Source: Poindextera sp035604135
Lineage (GTDB): Bacteria; Pseudomonadota; Alphaproteobacteria; Caulobacterales; Caulobacteraceae
Assembly (NCBI GenBank): GCA_035604135.1
Contig: DATNJB010000063.1
Coordinates: 124,001 to 188,000, forward strand
Length of the DNA stretch: 64,000 bases
Direction of reading: 5' to 3'
The position numbers and the translations under genes were made by a program. Positions 8,460 to 15,914 of this stretch are shown in pieces (within the stretch, counting starts at the first letter, position 1; each line of letters begins with the position of its first letter). The notes below the pieces were generated by a model. The model was not told the origin of the DNA, searched no databases, and saw nothing but the letters and a program-made list of their open reading frames with translations.

Positions 8460-10136
8460 ATGGCGCGAGCGCTGAACGAAATGGTGCTGGCCGATCTGAT
8501 CGCCGCGCGGGCGGAACAGCGGCCTGATCTGGATGTCGTAACCTTCGAAGGCGGCGAGGCCGGCGCCGACGAGGTCCGCACCTACGCCCAGCTCTGGGCC
8601 AACGCGAACCGCCTGGCGGCGGGATTGCTCGAACGAGGCATGACCTACGGAGACCGGTTCGCGATCCTGCTGCGTAACCACCCCGAGTTCATCGAGTTGA
8701 TGATCGCCGCCTCCCTCACCGGACTGGTGTTCGTGCCGATCGACCCGCGCACGCGTGGCGCCAAGCTCGCCTACACCCTGAACAACTCGGGCTGCAGGGG
8801 CGTGGTCTGCGCCGACTATAACCTGGCGCAGGTCGACGAGATCCTCGGCCAGGTTCCGTCCATCGACTGGATCTGGACGATCGAGACCGGCGAGGCCGCA
8901 AGCGGTGTCGCTGTCAGCCTGTCGGAAATCCTCGATCGGCCGGAGACCTCGGTCGACATGCAGCTGCGCGATCCAAACGATCCATTGCAGATCATCTACA
9001 CCTCCGGCACCACCGGCGACCCCAAGGGCGTGGTGTTCGGCAACGCGCGCTTCGGTGGCGCGACGATGCTGACGGCCATGCTGGGGATCGGCGCGGACGA
9101 GCGGCCCTACACCGGGCTCTCGCTCACCCATGGCAACGCCCAGCTGATGACCCTGGCCTCGGCGCTGCGCGTCGGTCAGCGGGCGGTCTTCAGCCGCAAG
9201 TTCACCAAGTCGCGCCTCTGGGACGTCACCCGCAAGTACGGCTGCACCTTCTTCAATCTGCTGGGCGGTATGTCGACGGCCATCTACTCGGAGCCGGTCA
9301 AGCCTGACGACGCGGACAATCCTGTGAAGTTCGTGCTCAGCGCGGGGATGCCGGCGGCGATCTGGGAGGGTTTCGAGCAGCGCTTCGGATTGAAGGTGCT
9401 CGAGGCCTATGGCGCGATCGAAGGAGGCATGGCGTTCAGACCGATCGGCGCAGGCCCGATCGGCAGTTTCGGCAGGCCGCCGGCCAATCTCGACATGCGG
9501 GTCGTCGACGACACCGGCGAGGAGTGTCCGCCGGGCGTGCTGGGCGAACTGGTCAGTCGACCGATCAACGGCGCGGCGGCCCAGGTCGCCTACTTCAACA
9601 ACCAGGCGGCGTCGGAACAGAAGACGGCGGGTGGATGGCTGCGCAGTGGGGACATCTGTCACCGCGATGCCGAGGGCTGGCTCTACTTCGACTACCGCAA
9701 AGGAGGCGGCATTCGCCGCAACGGCGACTTCATCAACCCGGGCTTCGTCGAGGCGGTCCTGGCCGAGATCCCTTCGGTCACCGACGTCTATGTCTATGGG
9801 GCGCCGTCCGCCAGCGGCGCGCCCGGCGAGAAGGAGGTCGTCGCCGCGGTGGTCGTCGACCGGACAACGTTCGATCCCGCTGAGGTCTTTCAGGGGTGCC
9901 TGGCCACGCTCGAGGCGAACTTCGTCCCGAGCTTCCTGCAGGTGCTCGATGAGATCCCCAAGACGGCGTCTGAGAAGCCGCAGGACCGGTTCCTGATCGA
10001 GGCCCTGCAACGGCCGACGGCGGAGATCTATCGGTATCGCAACGGCAGGGCGGAGCGCGTGGCACCGGAGGCTTTCGTGTCGGCGGACGACGGACGGCCG
10101 GCTGCGGAGAAGGAGCGAGCGAAGGCGCCGGCCTGA
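8460..10136 (+). CDS. Acyl-CoA ligase (AMP-forming)
   Basis: 558 residues of the class I adenylate-forming family: activates a carboxylic acid with ATP and joins it to CoA. The P-loop IIYTSGTTGDPKG lies near 179-191. The acyl-binding region with EAYGAIEGG is near 317-325 (the usual Y-G-x-T-E is changed to Y-G-A-I-E), and GWLRSGD near 394-400. The A10 motif, usually PxTxxGK, reads PKTASEK near 500-506: the Gly is replaced but the Lys is kept. This probably starts the pathway whose later steps are coded by the two preceding genes. The substrate cannot be read from sequence. Confidence 0.9.
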   Translation: MARALNEMVLADLIAARAEQRPDLDVVTFEGGEAGADEVRTYAQLWANANRLAAGLLERGMTYGDRFAILLRNHPEFIELMIAASLTGLVFVPIDPRTRGAKLAYTLNNSGCRGVVCADYNLAQVDEILGQVPSIDWIWTIETGEAASGVAVSLSEILDRPETSVDMQLRDPNDPLQIIYTSGTTGDPKGVVFGNARFGGATMLTAMLGIGADERPYTGLSLTHGNAQLMTLASALRVGQRAVFSRKFTKSRLWDVTRKYGCTFFNLLGGMSTAIYSEPVKPDDADNPVKFVLSAGMPAAIWEGFEQRFGLKVLEAYGAIEGGMAFRPIGAGPIGSFGRPPANLDMRVVDDTGEECPPGVLGELVSRPINGAAAQVAYFNNQAASEQKTAGGWLRSGDICHRDAEGWLYFDYRKGGGIRRNGDFINPGFVEAVLAEIPSVTDVYVYGAPSASGAPGEKEVVAAVVVDRTTFDPAEVFQGCLATLEANFVPSFLQVLDEIPKTASEKPQDRFLIEALQRPTAEIYRYRNGRAERVAPEAFVSADDGRPAAEKERAKAPA

Positions 10137-10168
10137 GCGGTAGCGCCGGCGATCTGCGGAGAAAGACC

Positions 10169-10993
10169 ATGACCGACACACTCGACCTCGAAGATCTTGA
10201 AGCTCTGGAAAACCTCGAGTGTGAGGTCGAACCGGAGGAGACAAAGGCGGATCGAACCGCCCGGCGGCGTACGGCCATCCACGACATCGAGCCGGGCGCG
10301 GACTGGAACGACGTCGAGCACGCCATGCTCACGCGCCGCAGCATCCGCAGGTTCAAGGGGCGCCAGGTTCCCGAGTTCATGATCCGCCGCATCCTTGAGA
10401 TGGCCCGCTTCGCGCCCTCGCAGGGCAACTGCCAGCCTTGGTCGTTCATCGTCATCCGCGACAAAGCGATGATCGCCGAGATGGAGCAGTCCTGCGTCGC
10501 CGTCTGCAAGGGTATGACCGCGAGCGTCGACTACACCCACTATCCTCAGGGCAGCGCCGAGCGCGCCGCGATCCTCGAGAATACGCAGAAGCTCAACCGC
10601 GCGAGCCCGAATTCCTTCCACCCGGTGCCGATGACCGCGATCAAGTCGATCGCCAACGGTCGCTTCGCCGTGTTCCACAAGGCGCCGACCGTGATCCTGA
10701 TCCTGAAGGACACGCGCGGCGTCGGCGTTCCCGAGGTCGACATCGGCGTCGTCGGCACGAACATCGTGCTCGCAGCCCAGAGTCTCGGCCTCGGCACTTG
10801 CTGGATCGGCTTCGCCCGGCTCTTGAACAGCAACCCGCCGTTTCTCGAACGGCTCGGCGTGGCTCCGCCATTCGAGCTGGCGGAGGCGATCTGCGTTGGC
10901 TACCCGATCGGCAATCCCACCCAGCAGACCGTCGCCCGCCAGACCCACCAGATCATCTGGTGGGAGGACGGCGAGCAGCAGATCCTGCACTAG
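10169..10993 (+). CDS. Nitroreductase-family flavoprotein
   Basis: 274 residues. After an unusual acidic N-terminal extension of about 50 residues, the FMN-binding fold begins with TRRSIRRFKGRQVPEFMIRR and ARFAPSQGNCQPWSF (residues about 54-92), typical of nitroreductases. The C-terminal half has the LGLGTCWIGF segment that packs on the flavin. Family members reduce nitroarenes, quinones, enones or activated double bonds, mostly with NAD(P)H. A ferredoxin gene follows after 11 bases, which suggests that ferredoxin may be the electron donor or acceptor here. The position in a CoA-thioester operon points to reduction of a CoA-bound or ring intermediate. Confidence 0.85.
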   Translation: MTDTLDLEDLEALENLECEVEPEETKADRTARRRTAIHDIEPGADWNDVEHAMLTRRSIRRFKGRQVPEFMIRRILEMARFAPSQGNCQPWSFIVIRDKAMIAEMEQSCVAVCKGMTASVDYTHYPQGSAERAAILENTQKLNRASPNSFHPVPMTAIKSIANGRFAVFHKAPTVILILKDTRGVGVPEVDIGVVGTNIVLAAQSLGLGTCWIGFARLLNSNPPFLERLGVAPPFELAEAICVGYPIGNPTQQTVARQTHQIIWWEDGEQQILH

Positions 10994-11004
10994 GAGACGA
11001 AGCC

Positions 11005-11346
11005 ATGACCTCCGAGAGCGGCGCAAAGGCCATCGTGGATCCGGACCATCTGCCCATTTGGGACGATCCCGCCCAGGCCATGTACCGGCAGGTGACGATC
11101 GACCTCGACAAGTGCGACGGCTGCAAACTGTGCGTCGTGGTCTGCCCAGCCAACCTGCTGGAACTATTCGGGCCGAAGGACAACCTGAAGGTTCGCCTCA
11201 AAGGCGACGTCACCGGCTGCATGAGCTGCAACAACTGCTTTGCAGTGTGCGCTGGCCAGGGCGTGTTCGCCACCGAGCCCTACGATTTTGTCGGCTTCTA
11301 CGCGCAGAAACGCATCGGCGCCTTTGCCCAGCCCCGAAAGTTCTGA
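11005..11346 (+). CDS. 2[4Fe-4S] ferredoxin
   Basis: 113 residues, starting at the ATG at 11005. Eight cysteines form two cluster motifs: C37-C40-C43-C47 (CDGCKLCVVVCP) and C72-C75-C78-C82 (CMSCNNCFAVC). The second lacks the proline that usually follows the last cysteine. The roughly 30-residue N-terminal and C-terminal extensions (ending QPRKF) are longer than in clostridial ferredoxins. It is last gene of the acyl-CoA dehydrogenase operon and most likely the redox partner of the nitroreductase-like protein just upstream. Confidence 0.9.
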   Translation: MTSESGAKAIVDPDHLPIWDDPAQAMYRQVTIDLDKCDGCKLCVVVCPANLLELFGPKDNLKVRLKGDVTGCMSCNNCFAVCAGQGVFATEPYDFVGFYAQKRIGAFAQPRKF

Positions 11347-11403
11347 GCGCCTTGAATGCCGCCGCCGTTCGCCAACAGGCCCCCGCTCAGGCCGCGGCCA
11401 GGC

Positions 11404-11685
11404 CTACCACTTCGGTGCGAAGAGGCTGCACCAGCCAGTTGGGCTGACCGGGCCGACCACCACCTTGCAATCTGTGGGGGCTATCCACTGGCTGCATACG
11501 TTGCATCGCTGGTTGCCCTTCGGAGTCGTCTGATAGTTGGCGGCCGCCAGACTAACCTTGGACCCAGCCCGGGCAGCCGGCGCCGCAAGGTCCGCGGCAA
11601 GCGCGCCGCCGCCCAGGATCACCGCTCCCTTTAGGATCCCGCGCCGAGAGAGGTTCAGATTGTGGACGGTTCGAGGGGTGGTCAT
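11404..11685 (-). CDS. High-potential iron-sulfur protein (HiPIP), Tat-exported
   Basis: 93 residues. The start at 11685 overlaps the hemerythrin stop (ATGA). A twin-arginine signal, NLSRRGILKGAVILGGG, spans residues 11-27 and ends near APAARA (about 40). The mature part of about 50 residues has C61-x2-C64-x8-C73-x12-C86 and the GWC element, as in small HiPIPs, which carry one [4Fe-4S] cluster and donate electrons in the periplasm. The HiPIP folds in the cytoplasm before Tat export. Likely partners are the c-type cytochrome coded 1 kb away or the bc1 complex at 22-24 kb. Confidence 0.85.
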   Translation of the reverse strand: MTTPRTVHNLNLSRRGILKGAVILGGGALAADLAAPAARAGSKVSLAAANYQTTPKGNQRCNVCSQWIAPTDCKVVVGPVSPTGWCSLFAPKW

Positions 11686-12257
11686 TCGGTCGATCCTTCG
11701 GCTTCGTCTTCCGCTTCCCATGCGAGTAGCCGCTCGCTGAGCTTCTTGAACTTCTCCTCGAGCCGCCCGCCGAAGACGGGGTCAGGCTGGATGCTGAGCT
11801 TGCTCTCGATCTCAGCCCAGTCGGCTGACGTCAGCAATCTCTCGGCCAGGGGAAGGAAGCACTCTTCCTCCTTGCGCATGTGCCGGCGCTCCGCCTCGAT
11901 GAAGTTTCGCCCGGCGTCCACGATGTCGGCGCGGGGAATGTCCGTGTCGTTCAAGAGTTCACTGACCGTCTGGTGGAACCGTTGCGCCCGCGCGTGGAGC
12001 GCTCGATGTTCGCCTAGTAGGTCGCCGATCGCCGCCGCCTCTTCCGGCCATGTCGCTTGCAGGCGGGCGAAGACAGCGTCTTCCTTCGGATGATGAAAGC
12101 GGTCGGGATAGTCGAGAAAGTAGTCTGTCACCCCAACGACGACATCGTAGTCAGGCGCCAGGGCGCTCGCGAAGACCTCAACCTGGTGCTCCAGCGCACC
12201 CAGCAGGCGCGAGATGTTTAGGTGCTCTTCGCGTAACGCCTCAATTACGGCGGCCAT
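11682..12257 (-). CDS. Hemerythrin-like diiron protein
   Basis: 191 residues. Histidine/glutamate ligands are spread as in the HHE fold: EEHLNISRLL near residue 12, RFHHPKEDAVF near 54-64, GEHRALHARAQRFH near 83-96 and EAERRHMRKEEE near 121-132. Such proteins bind a non-heme diiron centre and sense or store oxygen, or detoxify NO. The C-terminus is an amphipathic tail with many charged residues. It is cotranscribed with HiPIP through a 4-base overlap. An FNR/FixK-like box lies about 250 bases upstream. Confidence 0.88.
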   Translation of the reverse strand: MAAVIEALREEHLNISRLLGALEHQVEVFASALAPDYDVVVGVTDYFLDYPDRFHHPKEDAVFARLQATWPEEAAAIGDLLGEHRALHARAQRFHQTVSELLNDTDIPRADIVDAGRNFIEAERRHMRKEEECFLPLAERLLTSADWAEIESKLSIQPDPVFGGRLEEKFKKLSERLLAWEAEDEAEGSTE

Positions 12258-12619
12258 CGCGCGCTCCTAACTGATGCAACTCGGGCCATGGCGCGAAGCG
12301 AGCGACGAGCCCGCCGCCCGGGCGGGCGCAGATTTCCGGAGACGGTCGCTCCGCCCGATGAAGTCGAGCGTGTGATCATCGTGCTCAAGCCGCTGCACCT
12401 CCCCTCCGAGGACGTGTCTGGGGGCCGAGAGCGCTGACAACGTAAGGCGTCATGACTCTCGCCCCCTCGAGGCATGTTTGATCGCGATCGGCAGCGCGCA
12501 TTGATCCGAATCAAGTCGCGGCGTTGCCGCGCCGATCCAGCAGTGGAGCCATCGCTGCGCGCCAGCCCGGGACGAAGCGGCGCGAGGAGATCGCAAACGC
12601 GTCGCGGCCCATTTCTCAG
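12258..12619. promoter_or_regulatory. Leader region of the hemerythrin-HiPIP operon
   Basis: 362 bases without a convincing gene. A perfect-halves FNR/FixK-like box lies at 12501-12514. Between it and the hemerythrin ATG the minus strand has only a 22-codon frame and a GTG-started frame of about 43 codons, neither of which I can identify. The long distance leaves room for an untranslated leader or a small RNA, but I see no clear structure. Confidence 0.4.
12501..12514 (-). promoter_or_regulatory. FNR/FixK-like box (both halves perfect)
   Basis: TTGATCCGAATCAA on the plus strand: TTGAT-N4-ATCAA, an exact match to the FNR/FixK consensus. It lies between the stop of the cytochrome gene and the start of hemerythrin, both on the minus strand, so hemerythrin-HiPIP is the natural target. 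Confidence 0.7.
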
Positions 12620-13123
12620 TTACTGAGGACCAGAGCCGTTTGTGAAGTCCTGGTCCGCGAACGACCCGGCGCCTTGCGGAATTGGGTCCACGATCTTGAT
12701 CTCGGCCTGATTGGCGGCCGTATGGCAAGCGTTACATGCATTGGTGAGGTCGTGGTAGGCGTCGTCGAATTTGACCGGGTCCTTCGCCGCGATGGCTTGG
12801 TCCAGTTCGTTGAGACTCGAATCGAGAACGGTGACCATCACGCCTACGTTCAAGTTGTGCCACATGGGGAAGACGTTCTCCATGAGCGCCGTGGTCTCTT
12901 TCATTTCCTTCACTTCGAACGCGGCCAATGCCCAATTGTCGGCGTGACCGGCAAACCAGAGCTTGGCGTGATGCGTCTGCAGTGACGCGTTCATAAGGTC
13001 GCCAAGGCCCGGCTGGTCGGCGGCGCGCCCTGGCGTAGCCGTGGAAACGGCAAGCCAGCTCGCGATTCCGACGATCGCCAATGTGGACCCGAGCCCGAGG
13101 GCTCGTCTCAACCTGCGCTGCAT
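12620..13123 (-). CDS. Exported c-type cytochrome, single heme
   Basis: 167 residues from the ATG at 13123, chosen because GGGAGG lies 6 bases before it. The N-terminus MQRRLRRALGLGSTLAIVG with a hydrophobic core and a cut near GRAADQ (about 35) is a Sec signal peptide. One heme motif, CNACH, lies near residues 130-134 close to the C-terminus, as in four-helix cytochrome c'-type proteins; MWHNLNVG earlier holds a possible axial Met or His. It probably carries electrons or binds NO/CO in the periplasm. It is divergent from two membrane-protein genes and next to the hemerythrin-HiPIP pair. Confidence 0.8.
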   Translation of the reverse strand: MQRRLRRALGLGSTLAIVGIASWLAVSTATPGRAADQPGLGDLMNASLQTHHAKLWFAGHADNWALAAFEVKEMKETTALMENVFPMWHNLNVGVMVTVLDSSLNELDQAIAAKDPVKFDDAYHDLTNACNACHTAANQAEIKIVDPIPQGAGSFADQDFTNGSGPQ

Positions 13124-13427
13124 GTGGAACCTCCCTTTCCGTTCAAGTCTCATCTTTTGACCTTCAAGGTGTCGCCGGCTGTCTGTTTGTCCGACGGCGA
13201 TACTTCCGGCGAATTCGTTTGCCGCACTCGATGGACCAAGCACGCATAGACTCCCAGTTGGCCAAGATCACGCCGAATCTGAAGTCGCGTTTCATTGAAA
13301 GCGCCGCCCTTTGCGCGCAGCCGATTAAGGCGCAACTACTGGTTAACGTGCGAGATGACCGGTTGTTGGATTTCAACGAAGGTGCACAATACCAAACGGG
13401 CCATGGGCAACGCCGAGAGAGCTCGCC
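13124..13427. promoter_or_regulatory. Divergent region, cytochrome c / membrane-protein pair
   Basis: 304 bases with no credible gene. It is less GC-rich than its surroundings. A weak FNR-like match, TTGTTGGATTTCAA, sits at 13363-13376, about 58 bases before the ATG at 13428, but two consensus positions are wrong. TTGCGC and GCGCAA form a loose inverted repeat near 13311-13335. Confidence 0.35.
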
Positions 13428-13994
13428 ATGGAAATAACGACGCGCGACTTGCTAACGGTGCTGCATGGGATGGGGTTCGGCGCCCTGTTCATGCTTGCGT
13501 TCTCGGGCGCCCTCGCCGAGCTCTATCGAATCTCCGCGCCGGGCGCGCCGTCCTCGATGAGTACGAGGGAACAGGGGCTTCTGGCCTTCTACCTCGCCGC
13601 GATGGTTATTCTTGCGTGGCTCACCGTCTTCTCGGGGGCCTACCTGATCTACCCTTGGTATCGCGCCGTCCCGCCGGCCGGCCTAACCGACCTGTCGGAC
13701 TACCCACGCCGGCTGTTGCTTTCGAGTGGCAAGACGTCCGAGTGGCACAACGTCGGGATGGAGTGGAAAGAACACGTCGCCTGGGTGGCTCCGATCGCAA
13801 TGACCATGGTGGCCTATGTGGCCATGAAATACCGACGATCGATTGCTCAGCACCGAAACATGCGCGTGGCCGTACTGACCTTCGCCGTGGCGGCTTTCCT
13901 CGCCACAGGGGTAGCCGGGACATTCGGCGCCTTCCTGAACAAGTACGCGCCGGTACGCGGCGGCGCCGTGATCACTCTGATGCAGGGAAAGTGA
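13428..13994 (+). CDS. Four-helix membrane protein of unknown function
   Basis: 188 residues with four hydrophobic segments near 10-30, 53-77, 116-135 and 144-163. Histidines at or near membrane borders (VLHGMGF in helix 1; WHNVGMEWKEHVAWVAP before helix 3) could bind heme b or a metal. The loop between helices 2 and 3 (YPWYRAVPPAGLTDLSDY to SGKTSEWHN) is conserved-looking and polar. The C-terminus ends MQGK, like the next protein (LQGK). I recognise no named family. Spacing of 2 bases to the next gene indicates an operon. The setting between cytochrome and iron proteins suggests electron transfer. Confidence 0.75.
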   Translation: MEITTRDLLTVLHGMGFGALFMLAFSGALAELYRISAPGAPSSMSTREQGLLAFYLAAMVILAWLTVFSGAYLIYPWYRAVPPAGLTDLSDYPRRLLLSSGKTSEWHNVGMEWKEHVAWVAPIAMTMVAYVAMKYRRSIAQHRNMRVAVLTFAVAAFLATGVAGTFGAFLNKYAPVRGGAVITLMQGK

Positions 13995-13996
13995 GC

Positions 13997-14347
13997 ATGA
14001 GCGCGATACGCGCCGGACAAGACCCCGAGGGGATCCCCAATGGCCCCGGCGCCGCGGCTATCCTGGGCGCTGGCATTGGCTGTGGAGCGCTCGGCTGCCT
14101 AGCGTTCGCGGGCGATGCGTCGCCCGCGGTCGGCAAGTTGCTGAACTTCTACAATCCGGTCGGAACCTTGTCGGGCGTGACGACGGTGACGATCATCGTC
14201 TGGCTGGCGTCGTGGTTTGCCCTGGGCCGCCTTTGGGGCAACAAGAACATTGCCATGGGCGCGGTCAACATCGTCGCGTTCGCCTCGCTCGCGATCGGTC
14301 TGCTGCTGACCTTCCCGCCGTTCATGGACCTTCTTCAGGGCAAGTGA
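13997..14347 (+). CDS. Small three-helix membrane protein of unknown function
   Basis: 116 residues from the ATG at 13997, directly after the previous stop. A glycine-rich N-terminus (GPGAAAILGAGIGCGALGCLAF) forms helix 1, followed by two more helices near 62-78 and 84-108. Two cysteines lie in helix 1. The chain ends LQGK, matching the end of the preceding protein. It is probably a partner subunit of the four-helix protein. No family was recognised. Confidence 0.7.
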   Translation: MSAIRAGQDPEGIPNGPGAAAILGAGIGCGALGCLAFAGDASPAVGKLLNFYNPVGTLSGVTTVTIIVWLASWFALGRLWGNKNIAMGAVNIVAFASLAIGLLLTFPPFMDLLQGK

Positions 14348-14395
14348 GCAGCTCGAGCCGGACGCCGATAGGCAGCTCGCCGTGGCGCTTCGGCA

Positions 14396-14423
14396 ATGTC
14401 CGCTCTCCCCCCAGACCGGTCAT
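14396..14423. repeat. 28-base imperfect palindrome, copy 1
   Basis: Ends are ATGTCCGC and CCGGTCAT, fitting the ATG(A/T)CCGC-N12-GCGG(A/T)CAT pattern with one mismatch. It lies downstream of the membrane-protein pair and is convergent with the aldo/keto reductase. Confidence 0.5.
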
Positions 14424-14453
14424 TCCCAAAGCCTGCTTTCGGGCTAACGTCTA

Positions 14454-14481
14454 ATGTTCGCTTCTGGCGCTTCGCGGACGC
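14454..14481. repeat. 28-base imperfect palindrome, copy 2
   Basis: Ends are ATGTTCGC and GCGGACGC, with TTCTGGCGCTTC between, close to the TCTTGGCGCATA core of the copies at 62-63 kb. It is 30 bases after copy 1. Confidence 0.5.
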
Positions 14482-14555
14482 CCGCAGCGACCGGGACGGG
14501 TTAAGCGGGCCTGCGCCGGAACCGGGACGCTTTCTGGCCGTGCGGTGGCGGAACG

Positions 14556-15536
14556 TCACCATGCATACGCCTCGGGCGCCGGGCCGCCGGGGCCGGGGAA
14601 GAGCTCGTCCAGCCGTTTGAGCGTCTCGTCCGAAAGCTCGATGTCGAGCGCCGCCAGGCTGGATTCCAGCTGCGCCATCGTGCGCGGACCGATGACGGCG
14701 GCGGTCACGCCTGGCTGGCTGGCCACCCAGGCCAGCGCCACGGTCCCGGCTGGATGGCCGAGCTCGTCGCAGAGGGCCTGGAACGCCTGCACCGCCTCGG
14801 TCGGTTTGATGTTGCTCCGCCGGCCCCGATCGTTGTCCGCCGGCCGCCCGCCCAAGAGGCCGCCGCCCAGAGGGCTATAGGGGATGAAGGCCATGCCGTA
14901 CGCGCGCGCGGCCGGCAGCACCTCGAGCTCCACCACCCGCTTGGTCAGATTATAGACGCTCTGTTCGGAGACGAGGCCCACGGCCCCGCGCGCCTTGGCG
15001 CTCTCCTGTGCCTGGGCGATGTGCCAACCAGCGAAGTTCGAGCTGCCGACGTAGAGCACCTTGCCTTGCTGGATCAGCACCTCCATCGCCTGCCAGATCT
15101 CCTCCCAGCGCGCGGTCCGGTCGACGTGGTGCATCTGGTAGAGGTCGATGTAGTCGGTCGCGAGGCGCTTGAGGCTGGCCTCGCAGGCCTCGCGGATGTG
15201 CTTGGCCGAGAGGCCGCGCTGGTTCGGCCCGACCCAGGTCCCGTACCGCTTGACCGGCTCTCTGGATCTCCACTCCGACGGCGGCGAATAGACCTTGGTG
15301 GCGAGCACCGCCTTCTCGCGCCGCCCACCGCCTTGCGCGAACCAGCGGCCGAGCAGCGCCTCGGTCTGGCCCGCGTTGTAGTTGTCTGAGGTGTCGATCA
15401 GGTTGATCCCTGCCTCCGCCGCGCGATCGAGGATGGCGAAACTGTCGGCCTCGTCCGTCAGCCACGAGAAGTTGACGGTCCCGAGCGCGAGCGGCCCAAC
15501 CTGAAGGGCCGTGGACCCAAAACGGCGCAGCGACAT
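14556..15536 (-). CDS. Aldo/keto reductase
   Basis: 326 residues from the ATG at 15536; a TTG two codons upstream is less likely. NADPH-dependent (alpha/beta)8-barrel oxidoreductase. The catalytic set is visible: NLIDTSDNYNAGQTE (Asp and Tyr, near 46-60), LATKVYSP (Lys, near 79) and QMHHVDRT (His, near 134). YVGSSNFAGW and FIPYSPLGGGLL are typical of the AKR fold. The C-terminal AAVIGPRTMAQLESSLAALDIELSD helix set also fits. The substrate is unknown; it stands alone, with repeat-rich DNA on both sides. Confidence 0.93.
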   Translation of the reverse strand: MSLRRFGSTALQVGPLALGTVNFSWLTDEADSFAILDRAAEAGINLIDTSDNYNAGQTEALLGRWFAQGGGRREKAVLATKVYSPPSEWRSREPVKRYGTWVGPNQRGLSAKHIREACEASLKRLATDYIDLYQMHHVDRTARWEEIWQAMEVLIQQGKVLYVGSSNFAGWHIAQAQESAKARGAVGLVSEQSVYNLTKRVVELEVLPAARAYGMAFIPYSPLGGGLLGGRPADNDRGRRSNIKPTEAVQAFQALCDELGHPAGTVALAWVASQPGVTAAVIGPRTMAQLESSLAALDIELSDETLKRLDELFPGPGGPAPEAYAW

Positions 15537-15753
15537 GGCCAAATCCCCTTCCTATCTTGGCGACGCGACACTGGCCCGCGGTCGGCGCCCGCGTCCAGCA
15601 CCGCCTCGTTCCGCGAACAATCCACAGGCGCGCACAAAAGCGGTGGACGGCCGGTGCACAACCGCGCAGGCCCGGTTGCGGGCGCTCGAAGCTCAGGCGT
15701 AGCCTTCTCTCACGGCGGCGCGGGAACGCTCGTCGCGGAAGGGCGGAGCCCCA

Positions 15754-15767
15754 AGGTCGCAAGACCT
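15754..15767. repeat. Short hairpin
   Basis: AGGTC-GCAA-GACCT: a perfect 5-base stem with a GNRA-type tetraloop, set in the first of two related repeat units. Confidence 0.45.
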
Positions 15768-15830
15768 GAAGGCGAGCCCACCGAAGCTCTCACGGGCTTC
15801 ATCCGAGGCGGTCGCGAGCGCGTCCGTTGT

Positions 15831-15883
15831 GGAGGGGAGCAGCGGCGTCGGGCTCGCAAGGCCTGAAGGCGCAGCTCCCCTCC
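15831..15883. repeat. Inverted repeat enclosing a second repeat unit
   Basis: GGAGGGGAGC at 15831-15840 pairs with GCTCCCCTCC at 15874-15883, a perfect 10-base stem. The 33 bases inside hold a copy of the GCAAGGCCTGAAGGCG motif. It could be a terminator for the 2TM gene or a mobile palindromic element. Confidence 0.5.
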
Positions 15884-15914
15884 GACCCATTTCCACGCCA
15901 ACAAGCGACGATGG

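Larger units (their letters stand above)
15537..15914. other. Intergenic region with structured repeats
   Basis: 378 bases without a credible gene. It contains a tight hairpin at 15754-15767 and a larger inverted repeat at 15831-15883. Around both, a related stretch recurs (GCAAGACCTGAAGGCGAGC near 15759-15777 and GCAAGGCCTGAAGGCGCAGC near 15856-15875). Open frames across it have no family resemblance. Confidence 0.5.

Noticed and set aside
12245..12514. An 89-codon minus-strand frame before hemerythrin
   Set aside because: It starts inside the FNR-like box, is basic and low in complexity, has no family resemblance and no ribosome site.
15543..15896. Short proteins on both strands in the 15.5-15.9 kb gap
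   Set aside because: They run through inverted repeats, have no known motifs and no ribosome sites.
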